From Propionibacteriaceae bacterium P6A17 (lineage in GTDB: Bacteria > Actinomycetota > Actinomycetes > Propionibacteriales > Propionibacteriaceae): 64,000 nucleotides of DNA. Shown piece by piece: positions 53,628 through 62,310 of this stretch; the first letter of the stretch is position 1, and each line of letters begins with the position of its first letter. Both the position numbers and the translations under genes were made by a program. The notes beneath the pieces were generated by a model. That model was not told the DNA's origin. It was given only the letters and a program-made list of their open reading frames with translations, and did not search any database. The stretch covers positions 62,736 to 126,735 of the forward strand of contig KK211045.1 in the NCBI GenBank assembly GCA_000619965.1. The letters are read 5' to 3'.

Positions 53628-55055
53628 TCAAGCGTGGATGAACAGGAACGCGAACAGCACGTTGCACACGATGCCGACGAGCATCGGCACGGAGGTGCGC
53701 TTGACTAGCTGCATCGGGTTGACCTTGATGGCGCCTGCGACGATCAGCACCGCCGCGCACACGGGCGAGAGCTGGCGTGCCAGGTTCGACGTGCCCCAGA
53801 TCGACGTCAGCATCCGCACCGGGAGGATGCTCGACTCCGCGGCCAGGGCGGGCACCATCTCGGAGAATGCGAAGTAGGGTGCCGTGCCGGAGCCGGTCAG
53901 CGTCGCGATCAGGCCGGTGGCGATGACGAACAGGAGCACGACGAGCAACGCTGCCCCGTGGGAGTCCTTGGCGCCCTGCGTGATCATCGAGATGATGCCG
54001 AGCTGCGTGATGCCCTCGACGAGGATCGCTGCGGAGATCAGCAGCGACACCACGCCCGCCACGCCCTCGCCCAACCCGACGAAGAACTGCTTCACCGAGT
54101 CCACCGTCTCCTGGAAGGAGCGGCGCCGGATGATCTCGATCAACAGCGTCACCATCAACGAGACGATCGTCGCGGGCATGATGCCGGACTCGAAGTCGAT
54201 GACCTCGAGGCGGCGCAGCGTCGCGGTGGTGGCGATCACGAGCAGCGGAAGCAACGGCAGGATGGCGTAGAAGTTCGGCAGCTTGGCGGCGCGCTCGATG
54301 GCGTCGTGCATCGCGGCAGTCGAGGCGTTGAGGTGCTCGCCGTCGGCCACGCCGACCGCGCCGCGGGACTCGTCGCGGCGGTCGCACCACCGCTGCCACA
54401 GCATGTGGGTGACGGCCATGATGAGGATCGTCGGCACCGTCGCCAGCGCCACCTGGCCCACGTAGTCGGAGATGGCCATGCCGGTCAGCTCGGCGCCCTG
54501 GATGAGCCCGGCCTCCAGCGGCGAGGGGACGATCGTCGAGGAGGTGACGACGATGGCGCCGACCGTGAGCGGGGTCAGCCCGGCGGCGACGAGTGCGGGC
54601 AGGAGCGTCGCGATGAGCAGCAGCGACAGCGCGGCCGCCGACGGGATGACCAGCGAGAGCACGTTGCCCAGCAGGAAGCCGGCGAACACCAGCCAGTAGG
54701 AGCCCTTGAACCGCGACAGCGGGCGGCTCAGCAGCACGACGGTCTTCGCGTCGGCGCCGATGTGGCGCATGTAGGCGACGAAGCCGAACAGCACCATGAT
54801 CGACAGGCCGATCCCGGACAGGCGCGACTTGAACAACGACTCCATCACGAGGAGCTGGTCGTAGAAGCCGTGCCCCGTCGCGGAGTCGCCGAGGTCGACG
54901 GTGCGGTTGCCGTCCATGCCCATGAGCCAGGAGATCACGAGCAGGGCGAAGCCCACGACGAACAGCGACGCTGCCGCGTGCGCCTTCTTGTAGATCAGCC
55001 ATCCTGCCGCGCACACGGCCAGCAGCGCGACGAGAATCGCCAGAGCGGTCATCAT
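53628..55055 (-). CDS. DcuC-like C4-dicarboxylate anaerobic transporter
   Basis: 475 residues with about 12 hydrophobic segments. GFVAYMRHIGADAKTVVLLS, GNVLSLVIPSAAALSLLL, ATGLIATLTGSGTAPYFAF and the final NPMQLVKRTSVPMLVGI agree with the DcuC family. DcuC proteins move fumarate, succinate or aspartate-like C4 acids. The peptidase E gene lies 29 bp upstream on the same strand, so the two may form an operon for use of aspartyl peptides; that link is inference. Confidence 0.85.
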   Translation of the reverse strand: MMTALAILVALLAVCAAGWLIYKKAHAAASLFVVGFALLVISWLMGMDGNRTVDLGDSATGHGFYDQLLVMESLFKSRLSGIGLSIMVLFGFVAYMRHIGADAKTVVLLSRPLSRFKGSYWLVFAGFLLGNVLSLVIPSAAALSLLLIATLLPALVAAGLTPLTVGAIVVTSSTIVPSPLEAGLIQGAELTGMAISDYVGQVALATVPTILIMAVTHMLWQRWCDRRDESRGAVGVADGEHLNASTAAMHDAIERAAKLPNFYAILPLLPLLVIATTATLRRLEVIDFESGIMPATIVSLMVTLLIEIIRRRSFQETVDSVKQFFVGLGEGVAGVVSLLISAAILVEGITQLGIISMITQGAKDSHGAALLVVLLFVIATGLIATLTGSGTAPYFAFSEMVPALAAESSILPVRMLTSIWGTSNLARQLSPVCAAVLIVAGAIKVNPMQLVKRTSVPMLVGIVCNVLFAFLFIHA

Positions 55056-55084
55056 GTTGGGGAATTCCTTCCGGGTCGGGGGGA

Positions 55085-55816
55085 TCAGAGGTTGTCGGGA
55101 AGGCGACGGGGAGCCATCGGCTCCTCGACCACGCGGTCACCGTCGCGGAAGGTGTGCCAGCCCTGGACGCCGTCGCGGTCGCTCAGGACCTCGGTGAGTT
55201 CGGTGCCCTCGTAGACGAGGGCGATGCCGTCCTCGGAGCTGTAGGCGCGCTCGAAGGTGCCGTCGGCGACGGATTGCTGGATGAGTTCGCGACGCATCGG
55301 GTTGACGCCGTAGTGGACTCCGTTGCCGTAGGGGAGCAGACCGAGCCCATTCGTCTGGACGCGCAAGGTCGGGCCGAAGCTGTCCGTCGCGCCGCCACGG
55401 TGCCAGCACATCGAGCCGGCGGACACGCCGGCCAGCACGATGCCCTTCTCCCACGCCTTGCGCATGATCTCGTCGAGTCCGTGCGCCCGCCACACGGCGA
55501 GGAGGTTCACCACCGAGCCGCCGTCGACCCAGATCACGTCCTGGTCGAGGAGGTACTCCTCGGGGTCCTCCACGTTGGGCATCATGAAGCAGGTGAGTGG
55601 GTTGAACTCCCAGCCGCGCAGGCGGGCGGCCTCGGCGCGCTCGGCGATGCGCGCCTTCTGGTCGCCGGAGGCGGTGGCGAGATATCCGACCTTGGGGCGT
55701 CCGGTGGCGCCCGAGAGCTCGACGGCGTAGGCGGCCAGGGGGCCGTACTCCACGTCGCAGCGCGTCCCGGGATGGTAGGCGCCCGAGGTGCCGACGATGA
55801 ATCTCTGCTTGGTCAA
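55085..55816 (-). CDS. pepE: Peptidase E (alpha-aspartyl dipeptidase, S51 family)
   Basis: 243 residues. The nucleophile elbow GVSAGSMCWHRGG (Ser about 134) and the preceding IWVDGGSVVNLLAVWR match the S51 family. Family members (PepE) cleave N-terminal aspartyl peptides. No ATG fits; TTG 55816 has GAGGAG 6 nt upstream on the minus strand, so TTG is the likely start. Transcribed together with the DcuC-like transporter. Confidence 0.85.
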   Translation of the reverse strand: MTKQRFIVGTSGAYHPGTRCDVEYGPLAAYAVELSGATGRPKVGYLATASGDQKARIAERAEAARLRGWEFNPLTCFMMPNVEDPEEYLLDQDVIWVDGGSVVNLLAVWRAHGLDEIMRKAWEKGIVLAGVSAGSMCWHRGGATDSFGPTLRVQTNGLGLLPYGNGVHYGVNPMRRELIQQSVADGTFERAYSSEDGIALVYEGTELTEVLSDRDGVQGWHTFRDGDRVVEEPMAPRRLPDNL

Positions 55817-56012
55817 GGCGTGCTCCTCGTCCTCGGTGGCGGGCTCCTGGGCCCGATGCCAGCATCCTGCCAGCAGGCCTCGACAGGGGCCGTCGGGGGT
55901 GTCGAAATGGTCGTGGCAAGGAAGGACTTGCAAGACCGCGATCGTCGGGTGTAGACGCGCGAGCGCCGGCGCGCCTTGGGTGCGGCGTGTCACCAACCAG
56001 GCGTTCCTCGGG

Positions 56013-56182
56013 TAGGATGGGCGATGACAACCGCATACCAAGCTTTGTTGCCGCCCCCTCGGAGTGGCTCTGGTCCTCGGTAGTGGTCTTCGGGTGCACA
56101 CCCCCGCGGGCCTCGATCGAAGACCGGGTACTCCACGGCGGTTCGTCATGTTGGGCGGCACCCAACGAAAGGATCCCTGCAC
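56013..56182 (+). promoter_or_regulatory. pnp promoter (-10 TAGGAT) and leader
   Basis: The 55817-56182 gap has no gene. TAGGAT at 56013-56018 would start a leader of about 160 nt, ending with AAAGGA before ATG 56183. PNPase mRNA leaders are autoregulated in other bacteria; nothing specific is seen here. No good -35 is visible. Confidence 0.45.
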
Positions 56183-58390
56183 ATGGCAGGTATTGAGTAC
56201 ACCGAAGCCGTGATCGACAACGGCAAGTACGGCAAGCACGTCGTCCGCTTCGAGTCGGGACAGCTCGCCCAGCAGGCCGACGGATCGGCCGCCGTCTACA
56301 TCGACGACGACACGATGCTGCTGTCGGCGACCACCGCGCAGAAGACTCCGCGCGACGCCATCGACTTCTTCCCGCTGACCGTCGACATCGAGGAGCGCAT
56401 GTACGCCGCGGGCAAGATCCCCGGCTCGTTCTTCCGCCGCGAAGGTCGCCCGGGCGAGGGCGCGATCCTGGCCGCACGGCTCATCGACCGCCCGCTGCGT
56501 CCCGCATTCATCAAGGGGCTGCGCAACGAGGTGCAGGTGATCGTCACCGTGATGGCCCTGAACCCGGACGTGCACTACGACGTCGTTGCGATCAACGCCG
56601 CATCCATGTCCACCCAGCTCGCCGGCCTGCCGTTCTCGGGCCCCATCGGCGGTGTCCGCGTGGCGCTCATCGACGACGCTTGGGTGTGCTTCCCGACCGT
56701 CGAGCAGACGAAGAAGTCCACCTTCCAGATGGTGGTCGCCGGCCGTGTTCTCGACGACGGCGACGTCGCCATCATGATGGTGGAGGCCGGCGGCACCGAG
56801 GCCACCTGGGAGCTCGTCCGCTCCGGCAAGACGGCCCCGACCGAGGAGGTCGTCGGGCAGGGCCTCGAGGCGGCCAAGCCGTTCATCAAGCTGCTCTGCG
56901 AGGCGCAGGCCGAACTGGCCGCGAAGCTGCCGAAGGAGACGTACGACTTCCCGGTGTTCATCGACTACGAGGACGACGTCTTCGAGGCCGTGCAGGACAT
57001 CGCCAAGGATCGCATCGCCGAGGCGATGACGATCCCCGGCAAGCAGGACCGCGACGACGCCACCCACGCGATCCGCCAGGACGTGCAGGAGCAGCTCGCC
57101 GAGCGCTTCGCCGGCCGGGAGAACGAGGTGTCGGCCGCCATCAAGGCCCTCACCAAGAAGATCGTCCGGCACCGCACCCTCACCGAGGGTGTGCGCATCG
57201 ACGGCCGCGGCGTCACCGACATCCGCGAGCTGTCGGCCGAGGTCGCCGTCGTGCCGCGGGTGCACGGTTCGGCCCTGTTCCAGCGTGGCGAGACGCAGAT
57301 CCTCGGCGTGTCCACGCTGAACATGCTCGACATGGAGCAGAAGATCGACACGCTCTCGCCCGAGCACACCAAGCGCTACATGCACAACTACAACTTCCCG
57401 CCGTACTCCACCGGCGAGACGGGCCGCGTCGGCTCCCCGAAGCGGCGCGAGGTCGGTCACGGTGCGCTCGCCGAGCGCGCTCTCGTGCCGGTGCTGCCGA
57501 CGCGTGAGGAGTTCCCCTACGCGATCCGCCAGGTCTCCGAGGCGCTCGGCTCGAACGGCTCCACGTCGATGGGTTCGGTGTGCGCGTCGACGATGTCGCT
57601 GCTCAACGCTGGCGTCCCGCTGAAGGCTCCCGTCGCGGGCATCGCGATGGGTCTCATGAGCGAGGACCTCGACGGCGAGACGAAGTACATCGCCCTGACC
57701 GACATCCTGGGCGCGGAGGACGCGCTCGGCGACATGGACTTCAAGGTCGCCGGCACTCGCGACTTCGTCACCGCGCTGCAGCTCGACACCAAGCTCAACG
57801 GCATCCCGGCCGTCGAGCTCCAGAAGGCCCTGCTGCAGGCCCGCGACGCGCGCCACACCCTCCTCGACGTCATGGGCGAGGCCATCGACACGCCCGACGA
57901 GATGAGCCCCTACGCGCCGCGCATCATCTCGCTGCGGATCCCCGTCGACAAGATCGGCGAGGTCATCGGCCCCAAGGGCAAGGTCATCAACCAGATCCAG
58001 GACGAGACCGGCGCCAACATCGCAATCGAGGACGACGGCACCGTGTACGTCGGCGCCGAGACCGGCGAGGCCGCGGATGCCGCCGTCGCGCAGATCAACG
58101 CGATCGCCAACCCGCACATGCCGGAGAAGGGCGAGCGCTTCCTGGGCACCGTCGTGAAGACGACGACGTTCGGCGCGTTCGTCTCGCTGCTGCCCGGCAA
58201 GGACGGCCTCCTGCACATCTCGAAGCTGCGGGCGCTCGCCGGCGGCAAGCGGGTGGAGAACGTCGAGGACGTCGTCTCGGTCGGCCAGAAGCTGCAGGTC
58301 GAGATCTCCGAGATCGACGACCGCGGCAAGCTTTCGCTCGTGCCCGTCGTGGAGGGCCAGGACGAGAAGGACTCCTCCGACGAGGAGTGA
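56183..58390 (+). CDS. pnp: Polynucleotide phosphorylase
   Basis: 735 residues with the full PNPase architecture. The first RNase PH domain has [25 protein letters not shown]. An all-helical domain follows, then the second RNase PH domain ([13 protein letters not shown]-like [29 protein letters not shown]). A KH domain ([15 protein letters not shown]) and an S1 domain ([28 protein letters not shown]) end the protein. It degrades RNA phosphorolytically and synthesises tails. Confidence 0.97.
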   Translation: MAGIEYTEAVIDNGKYGKHVVRFESGQLAQQADGSAAVYIDDDTMLLSATTAQKTPRDAIDFFPLTVDIEERMYAAGKIPGSFFRREGRPGEGAILAARLIDRPLRPAFIKGLRNEVQVIVTVMALNPDVHYDVVAINAASMSTQLAGLPFSGPIGGVRVALIDDAWVCFPTVEQTKKSTFQMVVAGRVLDDGDVAIMMVEAGGTEATWELVRSGKTAPTEEVVGQGLEAAKPFIKLLCEAQAELAAKLPKETYDFPVFIDYEDDVFEAVQDIAKDRIAEAMTIPGKQDRDDATHAIRQDVQEQLAERFAGRENEVSAAIKALTKKIVRHRTLTEGVRIDGRGVTDIRELSAEVAVVPRVHGSALFQRGETQILGVSTLNMLDMEQKIDTLSPEHTKRYMHNYNFPPYSTGETGRVGSPKRREVGHGALAERALVPVLPTREEFPYAIRQVSEALGSNGSTSMGSVCASTMSLLNAGVPLKAPVAGIAMGLMSEDLDGETKYIALTDILGAEDALGDMDFKVAGTRDFVTALQLDTKLNGIPAVELQKALLQARDARHTLLDVMGEAIDTPDEMSPYAPRIISLRIPVDKIGEVIGPKGKVINQIQDETGANIAIEDDGTVYVGAETGEAADAAVAQINAIANPHMPEKGERFLGTVVKTTTFGAFVSLLPGKDGLLHISKLRALAGGKRVENVEDVVSVGQKLQVEISEIDDRGKLSLVPVVEGQDEKDSSDEE

Positions 58391-58540
58391 CCCCAACCAT
58401 CCACTCAGGCGGCCCGGCAGCGCAGGTGTGCGCAGCCGGGCCGCCGCACATCGTCGACGCGCGGGCGCTTCCGATGGGTGCGCTCGGCTGGTAGAACTTG
58501 TGGGGGGCGCTTGGGCCCCACGAAGCCACGGAGGGTGGAG

Positions 58541-59284
58541 ATGAAGCAGACTCGTGTAGGCGTGTTCGGGATGAGCGGCAAGATGGGCAGCCAAGTGATC
58601 ACCGCGGTGGGCCGCGCCGACGGCATGACGATCGTCGGGGGCTGCGACATCAACGAGCCCAGGGAGGCCATCAACAACGCGGAGGTCGTCGTCGACTTCA
58701 CGCATCCCGACGCCGTGATGGACAACATCCGCTGGGCGGTGCCGCGTGGCGTGCACATGGTGATCGGCACCACCGGCTTCGACCAGGCTCGGCTCGCCGA
58801 GGTTCGCGCGCTCTGCGACGAGCACCCCGGCGTCGGCGTCCTCGTCGCGTCGAACTTCTCCATCGGTGCCAACCTCATGATGCGGTTCGCCGAGCTCGCC
58901 GCGCCCTACTACCCGTCGGTGGAGATCATCGAACTGCACCATCCGAACAAGGCGGACGCGCCGTCGGGCACCTCGGTCACCACCGCCCAACGCATCGCTG
59001 CCGCGCGCGCCGAGGCGGGTCTGGGCGACGTGCCGGATGCGACGACGCAGAACGAGCTGGGGACGCGTGGGGGCGTCGTCGACGGGGTCCCGGTGCACTC
59101 GGTGCGCCTCCAGGGCCTCGTCGCGCACCAGGAGGTGCTCCTCGGGGCCGCCGGGGAGACCCTGACCATCCGCCATGACTCCTTCGACCGCGCATCGTTC
59201 ATGCCCGGTGTCGTCGCGGGCATCCGCTACATCCTCGAGCACCCGGGGCTGACCGTCGGCATGCGCGAGGTGCTCGGCCTCTGA
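58541..59284 (+). CDS. dapB: 4-hydroxy-tetrahydrodipicolinate reductase
   Basis: 247 residues. VGVFGMSGKMGSQVI is the NAD(P) loop. VIGTTGF, SNFSIGANLMMRF and the catalytic ELHHPNKADAPSGTS are all present. It performs the DapB step of the diaminopimelate/lysine pathway, which feeds peptidoglycan. ATG 58541 with GGTGGAG directly upstream is chosen over 58478. Its end forms a perfect hairpin with the end of the convergent GNAT gene. Confidence 0.96.
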   Translation: MKQTRVGVFGMSGKMGSQVITAVGRADGMTIVGGCDINEPREAINNAEVVVDFTHPDAVMDNIRWAVPRGVHMVIGTTGFDQARLAEVRALCDEHPGVGVLVASNFSIGANLMMRFAELAAPYYPSVEIIELHHPNKADAPSGTSVTTAQRIAAARAEAGLGDVPDATTQNELGTRGGVVDGVPVHSVRLQGLVAHQEVLLGAAGETLTIRHDSFDRASFMPGVVAGIRYILEHPGLTVGMREVLGL

Positions 59285-59297
59285 GCCGCAGGCTCAG
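59281..59297. terminator. 17-bp hairpin carrying both convergent stop codons
   Basis: CTGAGCC-GCA-GGCTCAG is a perfect 7-bp stem with a 3-nt loop. It contains the TGA of dapB (59282-59284) and, on the other strand, the TGA of the GNAT gene (59294-59296). It could be a minimal bidirectional terminator. Confidence 0.5.
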
Positions 59298-59812
59298 CCG
59301 ATGGCGGTGTGCAGCCGTACGAGCTTGACGCCCTGCTCGTCGCCTTCGGCACCCAACTCCCGGTGGGCGCCGTCGGGCCCCCACCCTGCGGAGACGAGGA
59401 AAGCGCGACGCACGTCGTCGGCGGCAACCACCCACGTCGTGGCCACCTCGAAGCCATCCCCGCGAAGGGTGTCGACGGCCGACTGCATCAGACGCGAGCC
59501 GTGGCCGGATCCCCGCACCTCGGGGGAGACCACGAGCTCCGCAAGCTGCCCGGTGGTGGGCGAGGCATCCGGGTCGGTGGAAGGCTGGGTGGCGGCGAAG
59601 CCGACGACGCCGCGGTCCCCGAGCGCGACCAGCACGCGCATCGTCGCAAGCTCCGGGCGGGTGATGGCCTTGTGCCAGACCTGCGTGGCCTCGTCGGCGG
59701 TGAGCCGGGCGAGCATGGGCCGCCAGACCGGATCGTCGGCCCACACCTTGCGCTGGATGCGCGCGATGTCGACAGCTTCGGCGGGCATGGCGAGTCGCAC
59801 CGTGTTGATCAT
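59294..59812 (-). CDS. GNAT-family acetyltransferase
   Basis: 172 residues. The GNAT core is LAELVVSPEVRGSGHGSRLMQSAVDTLRGDG (acetyl-CoA loop RGSGHGS) with WVVAADDVRRAFLVSAGWGPDG near the end. Substrate unknown. It is divergent from RNase J with only 33 bp between start codons. TAGACT 6 nt before the ATG supports a leaderless start. Confidence 0.83.
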   Translation of the reverse strand: MINTVRLAMPAEAVDIARIQRKVWADDPVWRPMLARLTADEATQVWHKAITRPELATMRVLVALGDRGVVGFAATQPSTDPDASPTTGQLAELVVSPEVRGSGHGSRLMQSAVDTLRGDGFEVATTWVVAADDVRRAFLVSAGWGPDGAHRELGAEGDEQGVKLVRLHTAIG

Positions 59813-59818
59813 GGGGAA

Positions 59819-59838
59819 AGTCTATTCTCCGCTAGCGT
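59819..59838. promoter_or_regulatory. Overlapping divergent leaderless promoters (GNAT / rnj)
   Basis: Minus strand: TAGACT (59819-59824), 6 nt from ATG 59812. Plus strand: TAGCGT (59833-59838), 7 nt from ATG 59846. The -10 elements are 8 bp apart, so the two polymerases cannot bind at once. Confidence 0.62.
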
Positions 59839-59845
59839 TGGCTCC

Positions 59846-61522
59846 ATGAGCGACTTGCGGACCCCACCGAAGCTGAAGCCCGGCACCCTGCGTGTGATTC
59901 CCTTGGGTGGTCTCGGCGACGTGGGGCGCAACATGACCGCCTTCGAGATCGACGGCGAGATCGCGCTCGTCGACTGTGGCGTGCTGTTTCCCGAGGACAC
60001 CCACCCCGGCGTCGACCTCATCCTGCCCGCACTGGACTATCTGGCCGACCGCCTCGACGACATCGTCGCGCTGGTGCTGACCCACGGCCACGAGGACCAC
60101 ATCGGAGCCGTACCGTACCTGCTGAAGATGCGCTCGGACATTCCCGTCTACGGCTCCAAGCTGACGCTGGCCTTCGTGGCCGCCAAGCTGCGCGAGCACC
60201 GCATCCGCGAGTTCCGGCTCCACGACGTGAGCGAGGGTGACGTGACCCGCGTCGGCAACTACGAATTCGAGTTCCTGGCCGTCAACCACTCGATCCCCGA
60301 CGCGCTCGCCGTCGCGATCCGCACCAGCGCGGGGGTGGTGCTGCACACCGGCGACTTCAAGATGGACCAGCTGCCCCTCGACGGGCGCATCACCGATCTG
60401 CGTGGGTTCGCGCGGCTGGGCACGAAGGGCGTCGACCTGTTCATGGTGGACTCGACGAACGCCGAGACCCCCGGCTTCACCACGCACGAGGTGGACATCG
60501 AGCCCGCCATGACGCGCGTGTTCGACGGCGCGAAGGGCAAGCTGATCGTCGCCTGCTTCGCCAGCCACGTGCATCGCGTGCAGCAGGTGCTCGACCAGGC
60601 CGTGAAGCACAACCGCAAGGTCTGCTACGTCGGGCGATCCATGGTGCGCAACATGGCCACGGCCCGCGATCTCGGCTACCTCAAGGTGCCGGCGGGCATC
60701 ATGATCGAGTTGAAGGAGCTCGACAAGTACCGCGACGACGAGGTGGTCATCATCTCGACGGGCTCCCAGGGGGAGCCGCTGGCGGCGCTGAGCCGGATCG
60801 CCAACCGGGAACACCCGCACATCGAGGTGAGGGAGGGCGACACCGTGCTGCTCGCGAGCTCCCTGATCCCCGGCAACGAAAACTCCGTCTACCGCGTCAT
60901 CAACGGCTTGGCGAAGCTGGGGGCCACCGTCGTACACAAGGGCAACGCGCTCGTGCACGTCTCCGGCCACGCGTCGGCGGGCGAGCTGCTGTACTGCTAC
61001 AACATCCTGAAGCCGCGCAACGTCATGCCGGTGCACGGCGAGATCCGCCACCTCATCGCCAACGGCAAGCTGGCCCAGCGCACGGGTGTGCCGGAGGAGA
61101 ACGTCATCATCGTCGAGGATGGCGGCGTGATAGACCTCGTCGGCGGCCGGGCCAAGGTGGTCGGCAAGATCGACGCCAGCTACATCTTCGTCGACGGCTC
61201 CACCGTCGGGGACGTCTCGGAGGCGGTGAGCGATCGCCTGATCCTCGGCGAGGAGGGCTTCATCTCGATCATCTCCGTGGTCAACACGCACAATCGCGAG
61301 GTCGTCTCGGGGCCGATCATCAACGCCCGCGGGTTCGCCGAGGACGAGTCCGTGTTCGACGACGTCCACCGGCAGATCTTCGACGCGCTGGAGGACGCGC
61401 TGCGCGACGGGGTCGACGACAGCCATCGGCTGCAGCAGGTGGTGCGTCGCACGATCGGCTCCTGGGTGTCGCGCAAGCTGCGTCGCCGCCCGATGATCGT
61501 GCCCGTGGTCATCACCACCTGA
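59846..61522 (+). CDS. rnj: Ribonuclease J
   Basis: 558 residues of the metallo-beta-lactamase/beta-CASP RNase J family. The zinc motif HGHEDH spans H80-H85 (LTHGHEDHIGAVPYL), HTGDFK supplies another ligand, and beta-CASP motifs such as STGSQGEP and PVHGEIRHL follow. It combines 5'-3' exonuclease and endonuclease activity on RNA. Start ATG 59846 is leaderless. A dapB...rnj neighbourhood is typical of actinobacteria, though dapA is absent here. Confidence 0.95.
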   Translation: MSDLRTPPKLKPGTLRVIPLGGLGDVGRNMTAFEIDGEIALVDCGVLFPEDTHPGVDLILPALDYLADRLDDIVALVLTHGHEDHIGAVPYLLKMRSDIPVYGSKLTLAFVAAKLREHRIREFRLHDVSEGDVTRVGNYEFEFLAVNHSIPDALAVAIRTSAGVVLHTGDFKMDQLPLDGRITDLRGFARLGTKGVDLFMVDSTNAETPGFTTHEVDIEPAMTRVFDGAKGKLIVACFASHVHRVQQVLDQAVKHNRKVCYVGRSMVRNMATARDLGYLKVPAGIMIELKELDKYRDDEVVIISTGSQGEPLAALSRIANREHPHIEVREGDTVLLASSLIPGNENSVYRVINGLAKLGATVVHKGNALVHVSGHASAGELLYCYNILKPRNVMPVHGEIRHLIANGKLAQRTGVPEENVIIVEDGGVIDLVGGRAKVVGKIDASYIFVDGSTVGDVSEAVSDRLILGEEGFISIISVVNTHNREVVSGPIINARGFAEDESVFDDVHRQIFDALEDALRDGVDDSHRLQQVVRRTIGSWVSRKLRRRPMIVPVVITT

Positions 61523-61548
61523 ACCGGCCGCGGGGGCGGGTGTCGGGT

Positions 61549-61577
61549 TTGACCCTGCCCAGTCGAACACGTAGAGT
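61549..61577 (+). promoter_or_regulatory. rplU promoter (TTGACC-17-TAGAGT)
   Basis: TTGACC at 61549-61554 and TAGAGT at 61572-61577 with the ideal 17-bp spacer: the best two-box promoter in the window. It leaves a leader of about 80 nt before GTG 61665. Confidence 0.75.
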
Positions 61578-61664
61578 AATCCCTCGGTGCATTGACCGAT
61601 GGGTGTTGCATGTGCGGCCCCCGGTGCATCGAGAAGCTCAAGATTTCAAGAAGGTAGGTCAGGC

Positions 61665-61973
61665 GTGTACGCGATCGTGCGCAATGGCGGACGCCAGCAC
61701 AAGGTTGCTGTTGGCGACATCCTCGACATCGACCTGGTGTCCGAAGAGGTCGGCGGTACCGTCAACCTCCAGCCCCTGCTGCTCGTCGACGGTGACAAGG
61801 TCACCTCCGACGCCAAGGGCCTCGAGAAGATCACCGTGTCGGCGGAGGTCCTCGGTGAGTCCAAGGGTCCGAAGATCCGGATCCTCAAGTACAAGAACAA
61901 GACCGGTTACAAGAAGCGCCAGGGTCACCGTCAGCGGTACACCCAGGTGAAGATCACCGGCATCGAGAGCTGA
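61665..61973 (+). CDS. rplU: 50S ribosomal protein L21
   Basis: 102 residues: [33 protein letters not shown] at the start and [26 protein letters not shown] at the end are the L21 hallmarks. GTG start with AAGGTAGG upstream. First gene of rplU-rpmA. Confidence 0.98.
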   Translation: MYAIVRNGGRQHKVAVGDILDIDLVSEEVGGTVNLQPLLLVDGDKVTSDAKGLEKITVSAEVLGESKGPKIRILKYKNKTGYKKRQGHRQRYTQVKITGIES

Positions 61974-61984
61974 GGGAGACCGAC

Positions 61985-62236
61985 ATGGCACACAAGAAGG
62001 GCGCATCGTCCACCAACAACGGCCGCGACTCGAACGCGCAGCGCCTCGGCGTCAAGCGCTTCGGCGGCCAGTTCGTCGGCGCGGGCGAGATCATCGTTCG
62101 TCAGCGCGGCACGCAGTTCCACCCCGGCGACAACGTCGGCCGCGGCTCGGACGACACGCTGTTCGCGCTGGCCGAGGGCAACGTGCAGTTCGGCGTGAAG
62201 CGCGGACGTCGCGTCGTCAACGTCGTGTCGGCCTGA
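61985..62236 (+). CDS. rpmA: 50S ribosomal protein L27
   Basis: 83 residues: [31 protein letters not shown] is the conserved L27 N-terminus, which reaches into the peptidyl transferase centre; no N-terminal leader needing cleavage is present. Starts 11 bp after rplU with GAGGGAGA as ribosome site. An intrinsic terminator follows. Confidence 0.98.
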   Translation: MAHKKGASSTNNGRDSNAQRLGVKRFGGQFVGAGEIIVRQRGTQFHPGDNVGRGSDDTLFALAEGNVQFGVKRGRRVVNVVSA

Positions 62237-62254
62237 CCCGCACCCCAGTCCTGG

Positions 62255-62286
62255 AAGCGGCCCCGAACCGGGGCCGCTTTCGTTTT
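62255..62286 (+). terminator. Intrinsic terminator after rpmA
   Basis: AAGCGGCCCC-GAACC-GGGGCCGCTT (62255-62279), a perfect 10-bp stem, followed by TCGTTTT. It separates rplU-rpmA from obgE, which has its own promoter just after. Confidence 0.88.
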
Positions 62287-62298
62287 CCCCACCACCGA

Positions 62299-62304
62299 TA
62301 GGCT
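62299..62304 (+). promoter_or_regulatory. Leaderless -10 element TAGGCT of obgE
   Basis: TAGGCT ends 6 nt before ATG 62311, directly after the rpmA terminator. Confidence 0.65.
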
Positions 62305-62310
62305 TGCATC

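Noticed and set aside
55817-59242. Extension of the peptidase E frame upstream through pnp and dapB on the minus strand
   Set aside because: The family N-terminus starts at 55816 with its own ribosome site; the upstream part is antisense to pnp and dapB.
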